64,000 nucleotides of DNA from the NCBI GenBank assembly GCA_963516675.1, contig CAUQBH010000002.1, positions 124,001 to 188,000 of the forward strand, written 5' to 3'. The stretch comes from JABCPE02 sp963516675 (lineage in GTDB: Bacteria; Bacteroidota; Bacteroidia; Flavobacteriales; Weeksellaceae). Made by a program: the position numbers and the translations under genes. This document shows, piece after piece, positions 8,707 through 17,202 of this stretch. Every line of letters begins with the position of its first letter. Within the stretch, counting starts at the first letter, position 1. The notes under the pieces are model-generated. The model worked only from the letters and a program-made list of their open reading frames with translations, was not told the DNA's origin and made no database searches.

Positions 8707-9252
8707 ATGGGATTCTTTTCAAAATTGTTTGGAGGCAAAAGCGAGGATGAAATAGATTTCAATATTTATTTGGAGTTTGCCAAACTGATTAGCCTTGATG
8801 ATAAAAAAGTTTTGTCAGAGGTTAAAGAGTTGATCACTAATACAGATAGGTTTATTTCAAAAAATAAAGAATTTTATGAAAATAGAGGAATAGACTTAGA
8901 TAAATGGAAAAAATCAAGGCTCATTTGGATGGGTTTTGCGGATATTTTGATTAGTAATGGTTATGCAGAGGAGTTTGACTGGAAATGCGAATTGGAGAGT
9001 TTTGAGTTTTTGCTGACAGAGTTAAAATCATTTAAGGCTTACGCTCTGGAACTTCCTCCATTGGCTGAAGACAAACATGATGTCTATGGGTGGATAAGCG
9101 CTATCAATACTGCTTGGCATGGGTATGGAGTTTATCTCATGCAGATGTATATAGACAGTGACAGCTATGTGATTTTCCCTATTGAAGCCAGTAAAACGGA
9201 ATTTCTGGAAACAGAGAGCAAAAAGATAAATGAAATGTTCATGATTTGTTAA
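8707..9252 (+). CDS. DUF6630-like cytosolic protein inserted in the dcw cluster
   Basis: A 181-residue soluble protein without signal peptide or membrane segment. It begins MGFFSKLFGGKS, a basic amphipathic lead seen on many small DUF proteins. The central EFDWKCELESF element and the C-terminal IDSDSYVIF element resemble the DUF6630 family as I remember it; no biochemical role is known to me. It lies 12 bases after mraY and 11 bases before murD, so it must be transcribed with them. It is not part of the usual dcw set and looks like a passenger gene. Family call moderate, coding status sure. Confidence 0.7.
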   Translation: MGFFSKLFGGKSEDEIDFNIYLEFAKLISLDDKKVLSEVKELITNTDRFISKNKEFYENRGIDLDKWKKSRLIWMGFADILISNGYAEEFDWKCELESFEFLLTELKSFKAYALELPPLAEDKHDVYGWISAINTAWHGYGVYLMQMYIDSDSYVIFPIEASKTEFLETESKKINEMFMIC

Positions 9253-9263
9253 TATAGAAAAAA

Positions 9264-10589
9264 ATGAAAATAATAATATTAGGTGGCGGCGAGAGTGGCG
9301 TAGGAGCAGCTGTTTTAGCGAAGAAAAAAGGGCTGGAAGTTTTCCTTTCGGATCGTGGCGTTATTAAGGAGCATTATAAACAGCTGTTGCATGAGGAAGG
9401 GATAGATTTTGAAGAAGGGAAGCATAGCGAGGAGCGGATTTTAGCCGCGGACTGGGTTATTAAATCGCCTGGGATACCAAAGAAAGCACCTTTAATTCAA
9501 AAAATTAAAGAAAAAGGAATCCGCCTGTCATCAGAGATAGAATTTGCCGCAGAGTTTACTGATGCCAAAATCGTTGCCGTAACGGGAAGCAATGGTAAAA
9601 CGACCACCACATCGCTGATTTATCACATTCTGAAAAACAGCGGACTAAATGTAGGACTTGGCGGAAACATCGGTAAAAGTTTTGCGATGCAGGTGGCGAC
9701 AGAAAATTTTGAATATTATGTATTGGAAATCAGTAGTTTCCAGCTGGATGATGTTCAGCATTTTAGGCCATATATTAGTTTGCTTTTAAACTTGTCGCCA
9801 GACCATTTGGACCAGTATAATTATAATTACGAAGAATATGCATTAGCAAAATTCCGAATTGCTGAAAATCAGGAGAATGACAACTATTTCATTTACAATA
9901 AAGATGATGAAATGAGCATGAAACTCCTTCAAGAACTGAATCTGAGGGTGAAAAAAATTCCGTTTTCGATGAAGGAAAAACTTGGAGAGGGAGGTTATTC
10001 TGTGGATGAGAATCTGGTGGTTAAACTTCGTGAAGAATTTTCTATGAAAATAGAAGATTTGGCTCTCGTAGGAAAACACAATGTAGCGAATAGTCTCGCT
10101 GCGAGTATTGCGGGTAAATTGTTGAATATCAGTAATGAAAGTATTAGAAATTCATTGATGACTTTTCAGGCTGTGGAGCATAGATTAGAAGAAGTGGCGG
10201 TGAGAGACGGAGTGAAATATATCAATGACAGTAAGGCTACCAATGTAAATGCTACATACTACGCGTTGGAAAGCATGAAGCGACCAGTGATTTGGATAGT
10301 GGGAGGAGTGGATAAAGGAAATGACTATTCCGAAATAGCAGATTTGGTGAAGAAAAAAGTAAAGGCTGTTATCTGCATGGGATTAGATAATTCTAAGATT
10401 ATCAGCTTTTTCCAAGGGATGAAAGAAAATATTTATGATACATCGAGCATGGAAGAGGCTGTCCGTACAGCCAAGAAATTATCTCAAAATGGAGATACCG
10501 TGCTGCTTTCTCCGTGTTGTGCAAGTTTTGACTTGTTTGATAACTACGAGGATAGGGGAAGAAAATTTAAAACAGAAGTTTTTAAGTAA
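9264..10589 (+). CDS. murD: UDP-N-acetylmuramoyl-L-alanine--D-glutamate ligase MurD
   Basis: Adds D-glutamate to UDP-MurNAc-L-Ala in the cytosol. It has 441 residues. The N-terminal Rossmann-like motif GGGESG is at residues 7-12 and the ATP-binding GSNGKT at 108-113. LSPDHLDQY near the middle and the NDSKATN motif in the C-terminal half complete the Mur-ligase signature. It lies 11 bases after the DUF6630-like gene and 15 bases before ftsW. Confidence 0.96.
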   Translation: MKIIILGGGESGVGAAVLAKKKGLEVFLSDRGVIKEHYKQLLHEEGIDFEEGKHSEERILAADWVIKSPGIPKKAPLIQKIKEKGIRLSSEIEFAAEFTDAKIVAVTGSNGKTTTTSLIYHILKNSGLNVGLGGNIGKSFAMQVATENFEYYVLEISSFQLDDVQHFRPYISLLLNLSPDHLDQYNYNYEEYALAKFRIAENQENDNYFIYNKDDEMSMKLLQELNLRVKKIPFSMKEKLGEGGYSVDENLVVKLREEFSMKIEDLALVGKHNVANSLAASIAGKLLNISNESIRNSLMTFQAVEHRLEEVAVRDGVKYINDSKATNVNATYYALESMKRPVIWIVGGVDKGNDYSEIADLVKKKVKAVICMGLDNSKIISFFQGMKENIYDTSSMEEAVRTAKKLSQNGDTVLLSPCCASFDLFDNYEDRGRKFKTEVFK

Positions 10590-10604
10590 AAAAGAAACTT
10601 ATAA

Positions 10605-11840
10605 ATGACTCAAAATAAAACACAAAGCAGAAATTTTTTTAAAGGAGATAAGGTATTGTGGTATATTATCATCGCAATATCTATTTTCTCTTTTTTCCCT
10701 GTATATTCTGCAAGTACGAATTTACAATATATCGTAGGGGAAGGAACAACGATTCGTCATTTAGGAAAACACGCAGGGTTTATTCTGTTTGGACTTGGTA
10801 TAATGGCTGGTGTTACTCATTTTATAAAATATGAATGGATTGGAAAATTGAGCGGATTGGTTCTAATTATAATGGTGCCCGTTTTATTATTAGCGAGTTA
10901 TTTTGGGAGTAATATTGGCGGAGCAAGTGCAGGTCGGTGGGTTTCACTTGGGCCAGTAAGATTTCAGCCGTCTACATTTGCTTATTTGGTGCTGATAGTG
11001 TATCTCTGCCGTCATTTGGCGAAAAATATGCCTAAAAATAAGGAAGAAATTTCCTATTTGAATCATGCTTTGATTATTGTGCCTATTTTGGTGATATTTG
11101 GTTTGATTGCGAAGGATAATGGTTCTACAGCACTTATGATTTTGATAATGTCCATAGTAGTATTGGTTGTGGGACAGTATCCGTTGAAATATATTATAAG
11201 AATAGGGGTAGTTGCTATTGTTGGGATTACGATGTTTTTATTTGTAGCATTGAATACGAATATTTTCAAGAATACCCGTGTTCATACTTGGATTAGTAGA
11301 GTGGAAACCTTTGTCAGTTCAGATAAACTTAATGAATCCGAAAATGAAGCATTAAAAGCTAAAAATTACCAAATCAATCAAGCAAAGGCAGCGATAGTGC
11401 ATGGAGGACTTTTAGGAGTGGGGCCAGGGAAAAGCGCATTGAAGCAGTCGCTTCCTCAGTCTGCATCGGATTTTATTTTTGCTATCATTGTTGAAGAATA
11501 TGGACTTTTGGGGGCAGCTATGTTGATGGGCGCCTACTTTATTATACTGATGCGGATAGTCATTATCGCTACTAAAATACCGACATTTTATGGATCTTTA
11601 TTGGTTTTATCAATAGGGATGATGATATTTCTGCAGCTGGCAGTGAACATTGCCGTTGCGGTGAACATTATCCCAGTTACAGGACAGCCGCTACCTTTGA
11701 TAAGTTATGGGGGAACCTCTATGCTGGTGACCTATATACAACTCGGAATAGTTCTAAATATCAGTTCAAGGATACAGGTTTTAGGAGAGGAAGGTCTGGG
11801 AGAAAAACAGATAGCCAAAGAAATGAGTGATATTGCATAG
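10605..11840 (+). CDS. ftsW: Septal peptidoglycan glycosyltransferase FtsW (SEDS family)
   Basis: A polytopic SEDS-family protein of 411 residues that polymerises glycan strands at the septum together with FtsI. About ten membrane segments are visible. The large periplasmic loop holds a Lys/Glu-rich segment and then the family motif around GVGPGKSALKQSLPQSASDFIF (positions about 272-293, key residues Gly, Lys and Asp), which contains the conserved catalytic Asp. The C-terminal PLISYGGTS motif is the SEDS hallmark. Its place between murD and murG is canonical. Confidence 0.95.
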   Translation: MTQNKTQSRNFFKGDKVLWYIIIAISIFSFFPVYSASTNLQYIVGEGTTIRHLGKHAGFILFGLGIMAGVTHFIKYEWIGKLSGLVLIIMVPVLLLASYFGSNIGGASAGRWVSLGPVRFQPSTFAYLVLIVYLCRHLAKNMPKNKEEISYLNHALIIVPILVIFGLIAKDNGSTALMILIMSIVVLVVGQYPLKYIIRIGVVAIVGITMFLFVALNTNIFKNTRVHTWISRVETFVSSDKLNESENEALKAKNYQINQAKAAIVHGGLLGVGPGKSALKQSLPQSASDFIFAIIVEEYGLLGAAMLMGAYFIILMRIVIIATKIPTFYGSLLVLSIGMMIFLQLAVNIAVAVNIIPVTGQPLPLISYGGTSMLVTYIQLGIVLNISSRIQVLGEEGLGEKQIAKEMSDIA

Positions 11841-11870
11841 ATTAGTATCATTTTTGAAAAATAAAAAGAA

Positions 11871-12989
11871 ATGGAGCATCAAGATAAAACTAATGAACAA
11901 CGAAAAATAAGAGTTTTAATGAGTGGCGGCGGCACAGGAGGACATATTTTCCCTGCTGTGGCGATAGCCAACGAGATTAAAAGCAGATTTCCTAATGCTG
12001 AGTTTTTGTTCGTGGGAGCGAATGGAAAAATGGAAATGGAGAAAGTCCCTCAGGCTGGCTTCAAAATAGAAGGGCTGAATATCGCTGGGTTTGATAGAGG
12101 AAATTTGCTTAAAAACATCGGTCTTCCTTTTAAAATTATTTCCAGTTTATGGAAAGCAAGAAAGATTATTAAAAACTTTAAACCAGATTTTGCTGTTGGG
12201 ACAGGTGGTTTTGCTTCTGGTCCTGCTCTGTATGTGGCATCATCCCTTGGCGTTCCGATTTTTGTGCAGGAACAAAACTCCATTTTAGGGAAAACCAATC
12301 AGTTTCTCGGAAGAAGAGCCAAGGCAGTTTTCATGGGCTATCCCAATATGAGCAGCTTTCTTCCTGCGGTATTTACAGGAAACCCTATCCGAGAAAACAT
12401 CGTCACAGATATTATAAATACCAAAGAAGCAAAGGAAAAAATGGGCTTAGACCCAAATAAACTTACCATTCTTTCTGTGGGAGGTTCATTAGGCTCAAAA
12501 ACCCTAAATAATGCTTGGAAAGAGCTTTTACCTAAATTAAAGGAAAAAAATATCCAGTTGGTATGGCAGACAGGAAAGCTTGAATATCAAAACATTATAT
12601 CTCAATGTGGAGGTGATGAGCAAGGAATTCAAATCAAGGAGTTTATCTCAGATATGGCATTGGCGTACTCGGCAGCGGATGTGATTGTGTCAAGAGCGGG
12701 AGCTATCGCGATTTCCGAGCTGGCAGTGGTAGGAAAGCCTATTCTTTTGGTGCCGTTTCCTTATGCAGCGGAAGACCATCAGACCAAAAATGCAATGGCT
12801 TTGGTGGAAAAAAATGCAGCCAAAATGGTCAAAGATTCCGAAATGGAGGAGAAATTTTGGAATACTTTAATGGAAATCTGTGAAAATGAAAATTTAAGAA
12901 AAGAAATGTCCAGCAATCTAAAATTCTTTGCAAAACCAAATGCAGCAAAGGAAATTGTAGATGGAATTTTTAAAATATTGAAAAACTAA
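11871..12989 (+). CDS. murG: Lipid II synthase MurG
   Basis: Transfers GlcNAc from UDP-GlcNAc to lipid I at the inner face of the membrane. A GT28-family protein of 372 residues. The N-terminal glycine-rich loop GGGTGGH is at residues 19-25. The donor-site motifs SRAGAIAISELA and PYAAEDHQTKNA are present in the C-terminal domain. It follows ftsW by 30 bases and is separated from the next gene by only 5 bases. Confidence 0.96.
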   Translation: MEHQDKTNEQRKIRVLMSGGGTGGHIFPAVAIANEIKSRFPNAEFLFVGANGKMEMEKVPQAGFKIEGLNIAGFDRGNLLKNIGLPFKIISSLWKARKIIKNFKPDFAVGTGGFASGPALYVASSLGVPIFVQEQNSILGKTNQFLGRRAKAVFMGYPNMSSFLPAVFTGNPIRENIVTDIINTKEAKEKMGLDPNKLTILSVGGSLGSKTLNNAWKELLPKLKEKNIQLVWQTGKLEYQNIISQCGGDEQGIQIKEFISDMALAYSAADVIVSRAGAIAISELAVVGKPILLVPFPYAAEDHQTKNAMALVEKNAAKMVKDSEMEEKFWNTLMEICENENLRKEMSSNLKFFAKPNAAKEIVDGIFKILKN

Positions 12990-12994
12990 ATAAA

Positions 12995-13522
12995 ATGTGT
13001 AGATATGCGATGGTTTCTTACAAACCGCATTATGCATGTTTTAATTGTAGGAAAACCTTTAAGAGAAGGCTTTTTTATGATATCAGAAAAGGAGAGCAGA
13101 ATGATATAGCCAAATGCCCTCAGTGTGGAAAGCCTATGGCGGATATGGGATTAGATTTTGCCTCGCCATCTAAAAATGATAAAAAAGCATGGGAGCATCT
13201 CCAAAAACTCTATCAAGTAGGGATTACCTTTCATTCCTGTGGTTGTTCGGGGCCTGGCTATATCCCGCGGGACAGAGATGCGCTTCTTGTCTATTTTAAA
13301 GGAATTAGGGGAGGTTATGAAGAGCAACTTAAGTTTTTTAGAAGTAGAACAGAACCAGCAAGTAAAGCTGAAATACAAAGGGATAATGACAAAAATTTTT
13401 ATTACATCTGTCGAATTCCTTCAAAACTAAAATCTAAAAATGGTTTTGTGAAAAATGAAGATGCCATTGATTTTTGGATCAGTAAAATAAAAGAAGTGGA
13501 AGAAAAAATAGCGAAAATTTGA
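12995..13522 (+). CDS. Zinc-ribbon-like cytosolic protein inserted in the dcw cluster
   Basis: A 175-residue soluble protein with two CxxC knuckles, CFNC near residues 14-17 and CPQC near residues 38-41, which together look like one zinc-ribbon site. A further CGC element is near residue 80, followed by GYIPRDRDALLVYF. I know similar short flavobacterial proteins starting MCRYA, but no function. It lies 5 bases after murG and 14 bases before the chosen murC start, so it is operonic. Binding to nucleic acid or ribosomes would be a guess from the zinc ribbon and basic character only. Confidence 0.65.
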   Translation: MCRYAMVSYKPHYACFNCRKTFKRRLFYDIRKGEQNDIAKCPQCGKPMADMGLDFASPSKNDKKAWEHLQKLYQVGITFHSCGCSGPGYIPRDRDALLVYFKGIRGGYEEQLKFFRSRTEPASKAEIQRDNDKNFYYICRIPSKLKSKNGFVKNEDAIDFWISKIKEVEEKIAKI

Positions 13523-13536
13523 ATAGAATATCAGAA

Positions 13537-14886
13537 ATGAAACAATATAAAAACTTTTATTTCATAGGAATTGGAGGGATAGGAATGTCCGCTCTTGCAA
13601 GGTATTTTAAAAGCCTGGGAAAGAATGTTTTAGGATATGATAAAACCGAGACCAAACTGACTAAAAAACTGCAAGAAGAAGGAATAGCTATCCAGTTTAA
13701 AGATGAAATCGTTCAGGAAATCAGTGCTTTAGATAAGGCTGAAACGCTTGTGATTTTTACGCCAGCGATTAAGGAACTGCAGATTTTGGATTATTTCAAT
13801 CAGCAGGGATTTTCAGTTTTGAAACGAGCAAAAGTATTGGGAATGGTTACCGAAAATACCGAATGCATCGCAGTGGCGGGAACTCACGGGAAAACGACTA
13901 CTTCCTGTCTTGTGGCTCATCTCTGTAAGGAGGCTGGACTTCTGTTTTCGGCTTTTTTAGGCGGGATTTCGGAGAATTTTGGGTCTAATTTTATGTTTAA
14001 TGGCAATCAATATTCCGTTTTGGAAGCCGATGAATACGACCGAAGTTTCCTCAATCTGTCACCAGACTGGGCGATAATAACTTCTACGGATGCCGACCAT
14101 CTCGATATATATGGTGACAAAGAAACTATAGAGCAGGGTTTTGAGGATTTCGCGAATTTGGTTCCTGATGACCGCCAGCTTTTTGTGAGAAAAGGAATAA
14201 AAATTACCAGAAATGCCCAGACTTATGCGGTGAATGAGAAGGCGGATTATTATTCTGACAACCTACAAATGAAAGGCGAAAAAATCAGTTTTGATTTCCA
14301 TACAAAAGATGGGGAAACCCACCAGTTTGAGTGGGAAATCCCAGGGATACACAATGTAGAAAACGCCACAGGAGCATTGGCTCTGCTTCATCATCTTGGA
14401 GTGGATTTTGAGGTTTTGAAGAAAGCAATAGCTGGTTTCAAAGGGATAAAACGGCGTTACACCAGACATAAATTTGCCGATGGAAAAATCTATGTGGATG
14501 ACTACGCCCACCACCCGACAGAGCTGAATGCAGTGATAAATTCTATCCGAGAATTTAATCCTGATAAAAAACTTTTGGTGGTTTTTCAGCCGCATCTTTT
14601 CAGCAGAACGAAGGATTTTGCTGATGGTTTCGCAGAAAGTCTGTCCAAAGCAGATGAATTGTTACTTCTAGATATTTACCCAGCGAGAGAATTACAAGAA
14701 AATTTTTCCGAAATTACTTCCGAGTGGTTGTTAGAAAAAGTAAATTTGCAAAATAAAGAAGTTTCTACCCTTGCGGCTGCATTTGATAAAATCAAAAGTA
14801 AGGATTTTGATGTTCTGCTCACGGTAGGTGCAGGAAATATAGATACCCTCTATGACGGCATAGTGGAGTGGTTGGAGAATAGATAA
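13537..14886 (+). CDS. murC: UDP-N-acetylmuramate--L-alanine ligase MurC
   Basis: Joins L-alanine to UDP-MurNAc, the first amino-acid step of the stem peptide. From the ATG at 13537 it has 449 residues. The dinucleotide-fold motif GIGGIG is at residues 11-16, the ATP motif GTHGKT at 115-120, and EADEYDRSF and DDYAHHPTE follow. An in-frame TTG at 13519 would add six residues and overlap the previous stop; I reject it because MKQYKNFYFIGIGG is the usual family start. It sits one base before ftsQ (stop at 14886, next ATG at 14888). Confidence 0.95.
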   Translation: MKQYKNFYFIGIGGIGMSALARYFKSLGKNVLGYDKTETKLTKKLQEEGIAIQFKDEIVQEISALDKAETLVIFTPAIKELQILDYFNQQGFSVLKRAKVLGMVTENTECIAVAGTHGKTTTSCLVAHLCKEAGLLFSAFLGGISENFGSNFMFNGNQYSVLEADEYDRSFLNLSPDWAIITSTDADHLDIYGDKETIEQGFEDFANLVPDDRQLFVRKGIKITRNAQTYAVNEKADYYSDNLQMKGEKISFDFHTKDGETHQFEWEIPGIHNVENATGALALLHHLGVDFEVLKKAIAGFKGIKRRYTRHKFADGKIYVDDYAHHPTELNAVINSIREFNPDKKLLVVFQPHLFSRTKDFADGFAESLSKADELLLLDIYPARELQENFSEITSEWLLEKVNLQNKEVSTLAAAFDKIKSKDFDVLLTVGAGNIDTLYDGIVEWLENR

Positions 14887-14887
14887 G

Positions 14888-15754
14888 ATGAAAAAGAAAT
14901 ATAGGTTTTTGAAAATCATTTTCGTGGCGGGGATTTGGATATTTCTGCTCAGATTTTCTTTACAAAGGTTTAATAATAGACCTGTGGAGGATATCGTGGT
15001 GAAAATGCTGCAAAAAGAACCTGTGTCTTTTATCAATGATAAAATTGTCAGAGAAATCATAAGAAGGGAAAATCCGACAAATAGGATAGGAGATTTGAAT
15101 ATTTTGTCCTTGGAAAGGACGATAAGAGCAATGCCCATGGTGGATAGTGCGAATGTTTACTTGAAACTAAATGGTCAATTAAATTTGGATATTAGCCAGA
15201 GAATTCCTATTTTTCGGCTTTCAAAAAAAGACCAATCTTTTTATGTGGATGAAAAGGGGGTGGAATTCCCTGCATCTAACAATTATTCCTATCAGTGCAT
15301 GCTGGTTTCTGGAAAGGTGGGTTCAGAGGAATATCCCATGCTGGTGGACCTTGTGAAAATCATAAATAGGGATGATTTTAGCAAAAATTTCTTTGTCGGG
15401 ATTAGTAAAAAGGGAAATGATTATTATCTGATGACCAATGACGGGAACTATGTTGTAGAACTGGGAAGACTGGAAAATTTAGGGTTTAAGATAAAAGGAT
15501 TTAAGACTTTTGTAGAAAAATATTTGATTTATCAAGACCAAATGAAATATTCAAAGATTTCAGTAAAATATGATAATCAAATAGTGACTACTCTACGAAA
15601 GGGAAATGAAGATAAAGAATCTAAAGAAAGAGTCTATAAACCCGATGAAAAAAGTAAAGAGGAAGTAAAGAAAGATTCTGACACTGAAAGCAAAAAAGAA
15701 GAACCAAAACCAAAATCTGAGAAATCAGAGGAAAACAAAGATAAAAAGAAATAG
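14888..15754 (+). CDS. ftsQ: Cell division protein FtsQ/DivIB
   Basis: A 288-residue bitopic protein with a short basic cytosolic tail, one membrane segment near residues 8-25 and a periplasmic POTRA/FtsQ region (about 30-225). Identity rests on position before ftsA, topology and the pattern around ERTIRAMPMVDSANVYLK, which fits the POTRA domain. The last 55 residues or so are an extremely Lys/Glu-rich tail (KKDSDTESKKEEPKPKS), probably disordered. By family knowledge it recruits FtsB/FtsL at the divisome. Confidence 0.85.
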   Translation: MKKKYRFLKIIFVAGIWIFLLRFSLQRFNNRPVEDIVVKMLQKEPVSFINDKIVREIIRRENPTNRIGDLNILSLERTIRAMPMVDSANVYLKLNGQLNLDISQRIPIFRLSKKDQSFYVDEKGVEFPASNNYSYQCMLVSGKVGSEEYPMLVDLVKIINRDDFSKNFFVGISKKGNDYYLMTNDGNYVVELGRLENLGFKIKGFKTFVEKYLIYQDQMKYSKISVKYDNQIVTTLRKGNEDKESKERVYKPDEKSKEEVKKDSDTESKKEEPKPKSEKSEENKDKKK

Positions 15755-15772
15755 TAAAAACACGAATATTAG

Positions 15773-17155
15773 ATGGAAGCAAATGAATATTCAGTAGGAC
15801 TAGATATAGGGACGACAAAGATAGTAGCCATAGTAGGGCGTAGAGGTGCTCATGGGAAGATAGAGGTGATGGGAGTAGGAAAGAGCAAAAGTCTCGGTGT
15901 ACGAAAAGGTATAGTGCATAACATCGCTCATACCATTAGTTCCATTAAAGCCGCTATCAGTGAGGCAGAAAAGTCGGCAAAAGTTCCTATTAAAAAAGTA
16001 ACTGTAGGTATTGCAGGGAAACATATCCGTTCCTTACAGCATACAGATTATATAGGGAGACAAGATCCAGAGTCCTATATCACTGAAGTGGATATATCAA
16101 AACTAAAAGAGCAGGTTAAGAAAATAGCTGTGCACCCAGGTGAAGAGATTATCCATGTCCTTCCACAAGAGTATAAAGTAGATTCTGAAGAAGAAATTAT
16201 AGAGCCAATAGGTATGCATGGAACTCGTCTAGAAGCGAAGTTTCATGTGGTAGTGGGACAGATGGCGTCCATCAAAAATGTGGTTCGATGTGTCAAAGAA
16301 GCAGGTTTAGAGCTGGAAGCTTTGACTTTGGAGCCACTGGCATCTGCTGAGGCTGTTCTTACTCAAGAGGAGAAAGAAGCAGGAGTGGCGATTGTAGATA
16401 TAGGAGGAGGAACTACTGATGTAGCTGTTTTTAAGGATAATATTATCCGCCATACTTGCGTTATCCCTTATGGAGGAGGAATTATTACAGAAGATATCAA
16501 GGAAGGTTGTTCTATTATAGAAAAACATGCAGAGCAGTTAAAGATAAATTTTGGTTCAGCAGTTCCTGAATTAGAAAAAGAAAATGCTTATGTTACCATA
16601 CCAGGACTTCATGGAAGAGAAGAAAAGGAAATTTCTTTGAAATCCCTTGCAAGTATTATCAGTGCAAGAGTGGAGGAAATCCTAGAGATGGTAAATAATG
16701 AATTAAAATCCTATGGAGCTTATGAAATGAAGTCCTATGGAGTTAATGAGCAGAAAAGAAAACTTATCGCAGGGATGGTGCTTACAGGAGGAGGTTCTAA
16801 CCTGAGAAACCTTCGTCAGTTGGCAAATTATGTGACAGGATTTGACTGTAGAATAGGCTATGCTAATGAGTATATCATTAATGATAAAAACCAACTTTTG
16901 AGAAGTCCAGAGTATTCCACAGCTATTGGGTTACTGATGGAGAGTCTCAGAATCAATGAAAAACAAGAAAATCTAGAGATACAACACAAAAAAGAGGAGA
17001 TTTCTAAACCAGTAGAAGAGGTAGCTCCAAAACCTGTGGAGAAGCAGCCTGAAATTGTATCAACAAAAGAGGTTCAGGAAGAGCCTAAAAAAGAAGCATG
17101 GAGTGTGCGTTTCATGAAAAAGTTTAAGAATTTTTTTGAGGAAGAAGAAAATTAA
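15773..17155 (+). CDS. ftsA: Cell division actin-like protein FtsA
   Basis: An actin-fold ATPase that tethers FtsZ to the membrane. It has 460 residues. The first phosphate loop VGLDIGTTK is near residues 8-16, the VDIGGGTTD loop is near residue 210 and the LTGGGSNL loop near residue 340. The region after residue 400 is a Lys/Glu/Pro linker that ends in a basic amphipathic helix (about 443-460, RFMKKFKNFF), the expected membrane-targeting sequence. An eight-residue tandem duplication at residues 312-327 is listed separately. It precedes ftsZ by 47 bases. Confidence 0.96.
   Translation: MEANEYSVGLDIGTTKIVAIVGRRGAHGKIEVMGVGKSKSLGVRKGIVHNIAHTISSIKAAISEAEKSAKVPIKKVTVGIAGKHIRSLQHTDYIGRQDPESYITEVDISKLKEQVKKIAVHPGEEIIHVLPQEYKVDSEEEIIEPIGMHGTRLEAKFHVVVGQMASIKNVVRCVKEAGLELEALTLEPLASAEAVLTQEEKEAGVAIVDIGGGTTDVAVFKDNIIRHTCVIPYGGGIITEDIKEGCSIIEKHAEQLKINFGSAVPELEKENAYVTIPGLHGREEKEISLKSLASIISARVEEILEMVNNELKSYGAYEMKSYGVNEQKRKLIAGMVLTGGGSNLRNLRQLANYVTGFDCRIGYANEYIINDKNQLLRSPEYSTAIGLLMESLRINEKQENLEIQHKKEEISKPVEEVAPKPVEKQPEIVSTKEVQEEPKKEAWSVRFMKKFKNFFEEEEN
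16706..16753 (+). repeat. 24-base tandem duplication inside ftsA
   Basis: Two adjacent 24-base units (16706-16729 and 16730-16753) differ at several positions and encode KSYGAYEM and KSYGVNEQ, residues 312-327 of FtsA. The reading frame is kept. It lies just before the conserved LIAGMVLTGGG strand. Confidence 0.8.
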
Positions 17156-17202
17156 TTAAAAGAAAACAATAAAAACAAGGATATAAAAAGATAACATAAA
17201 CT

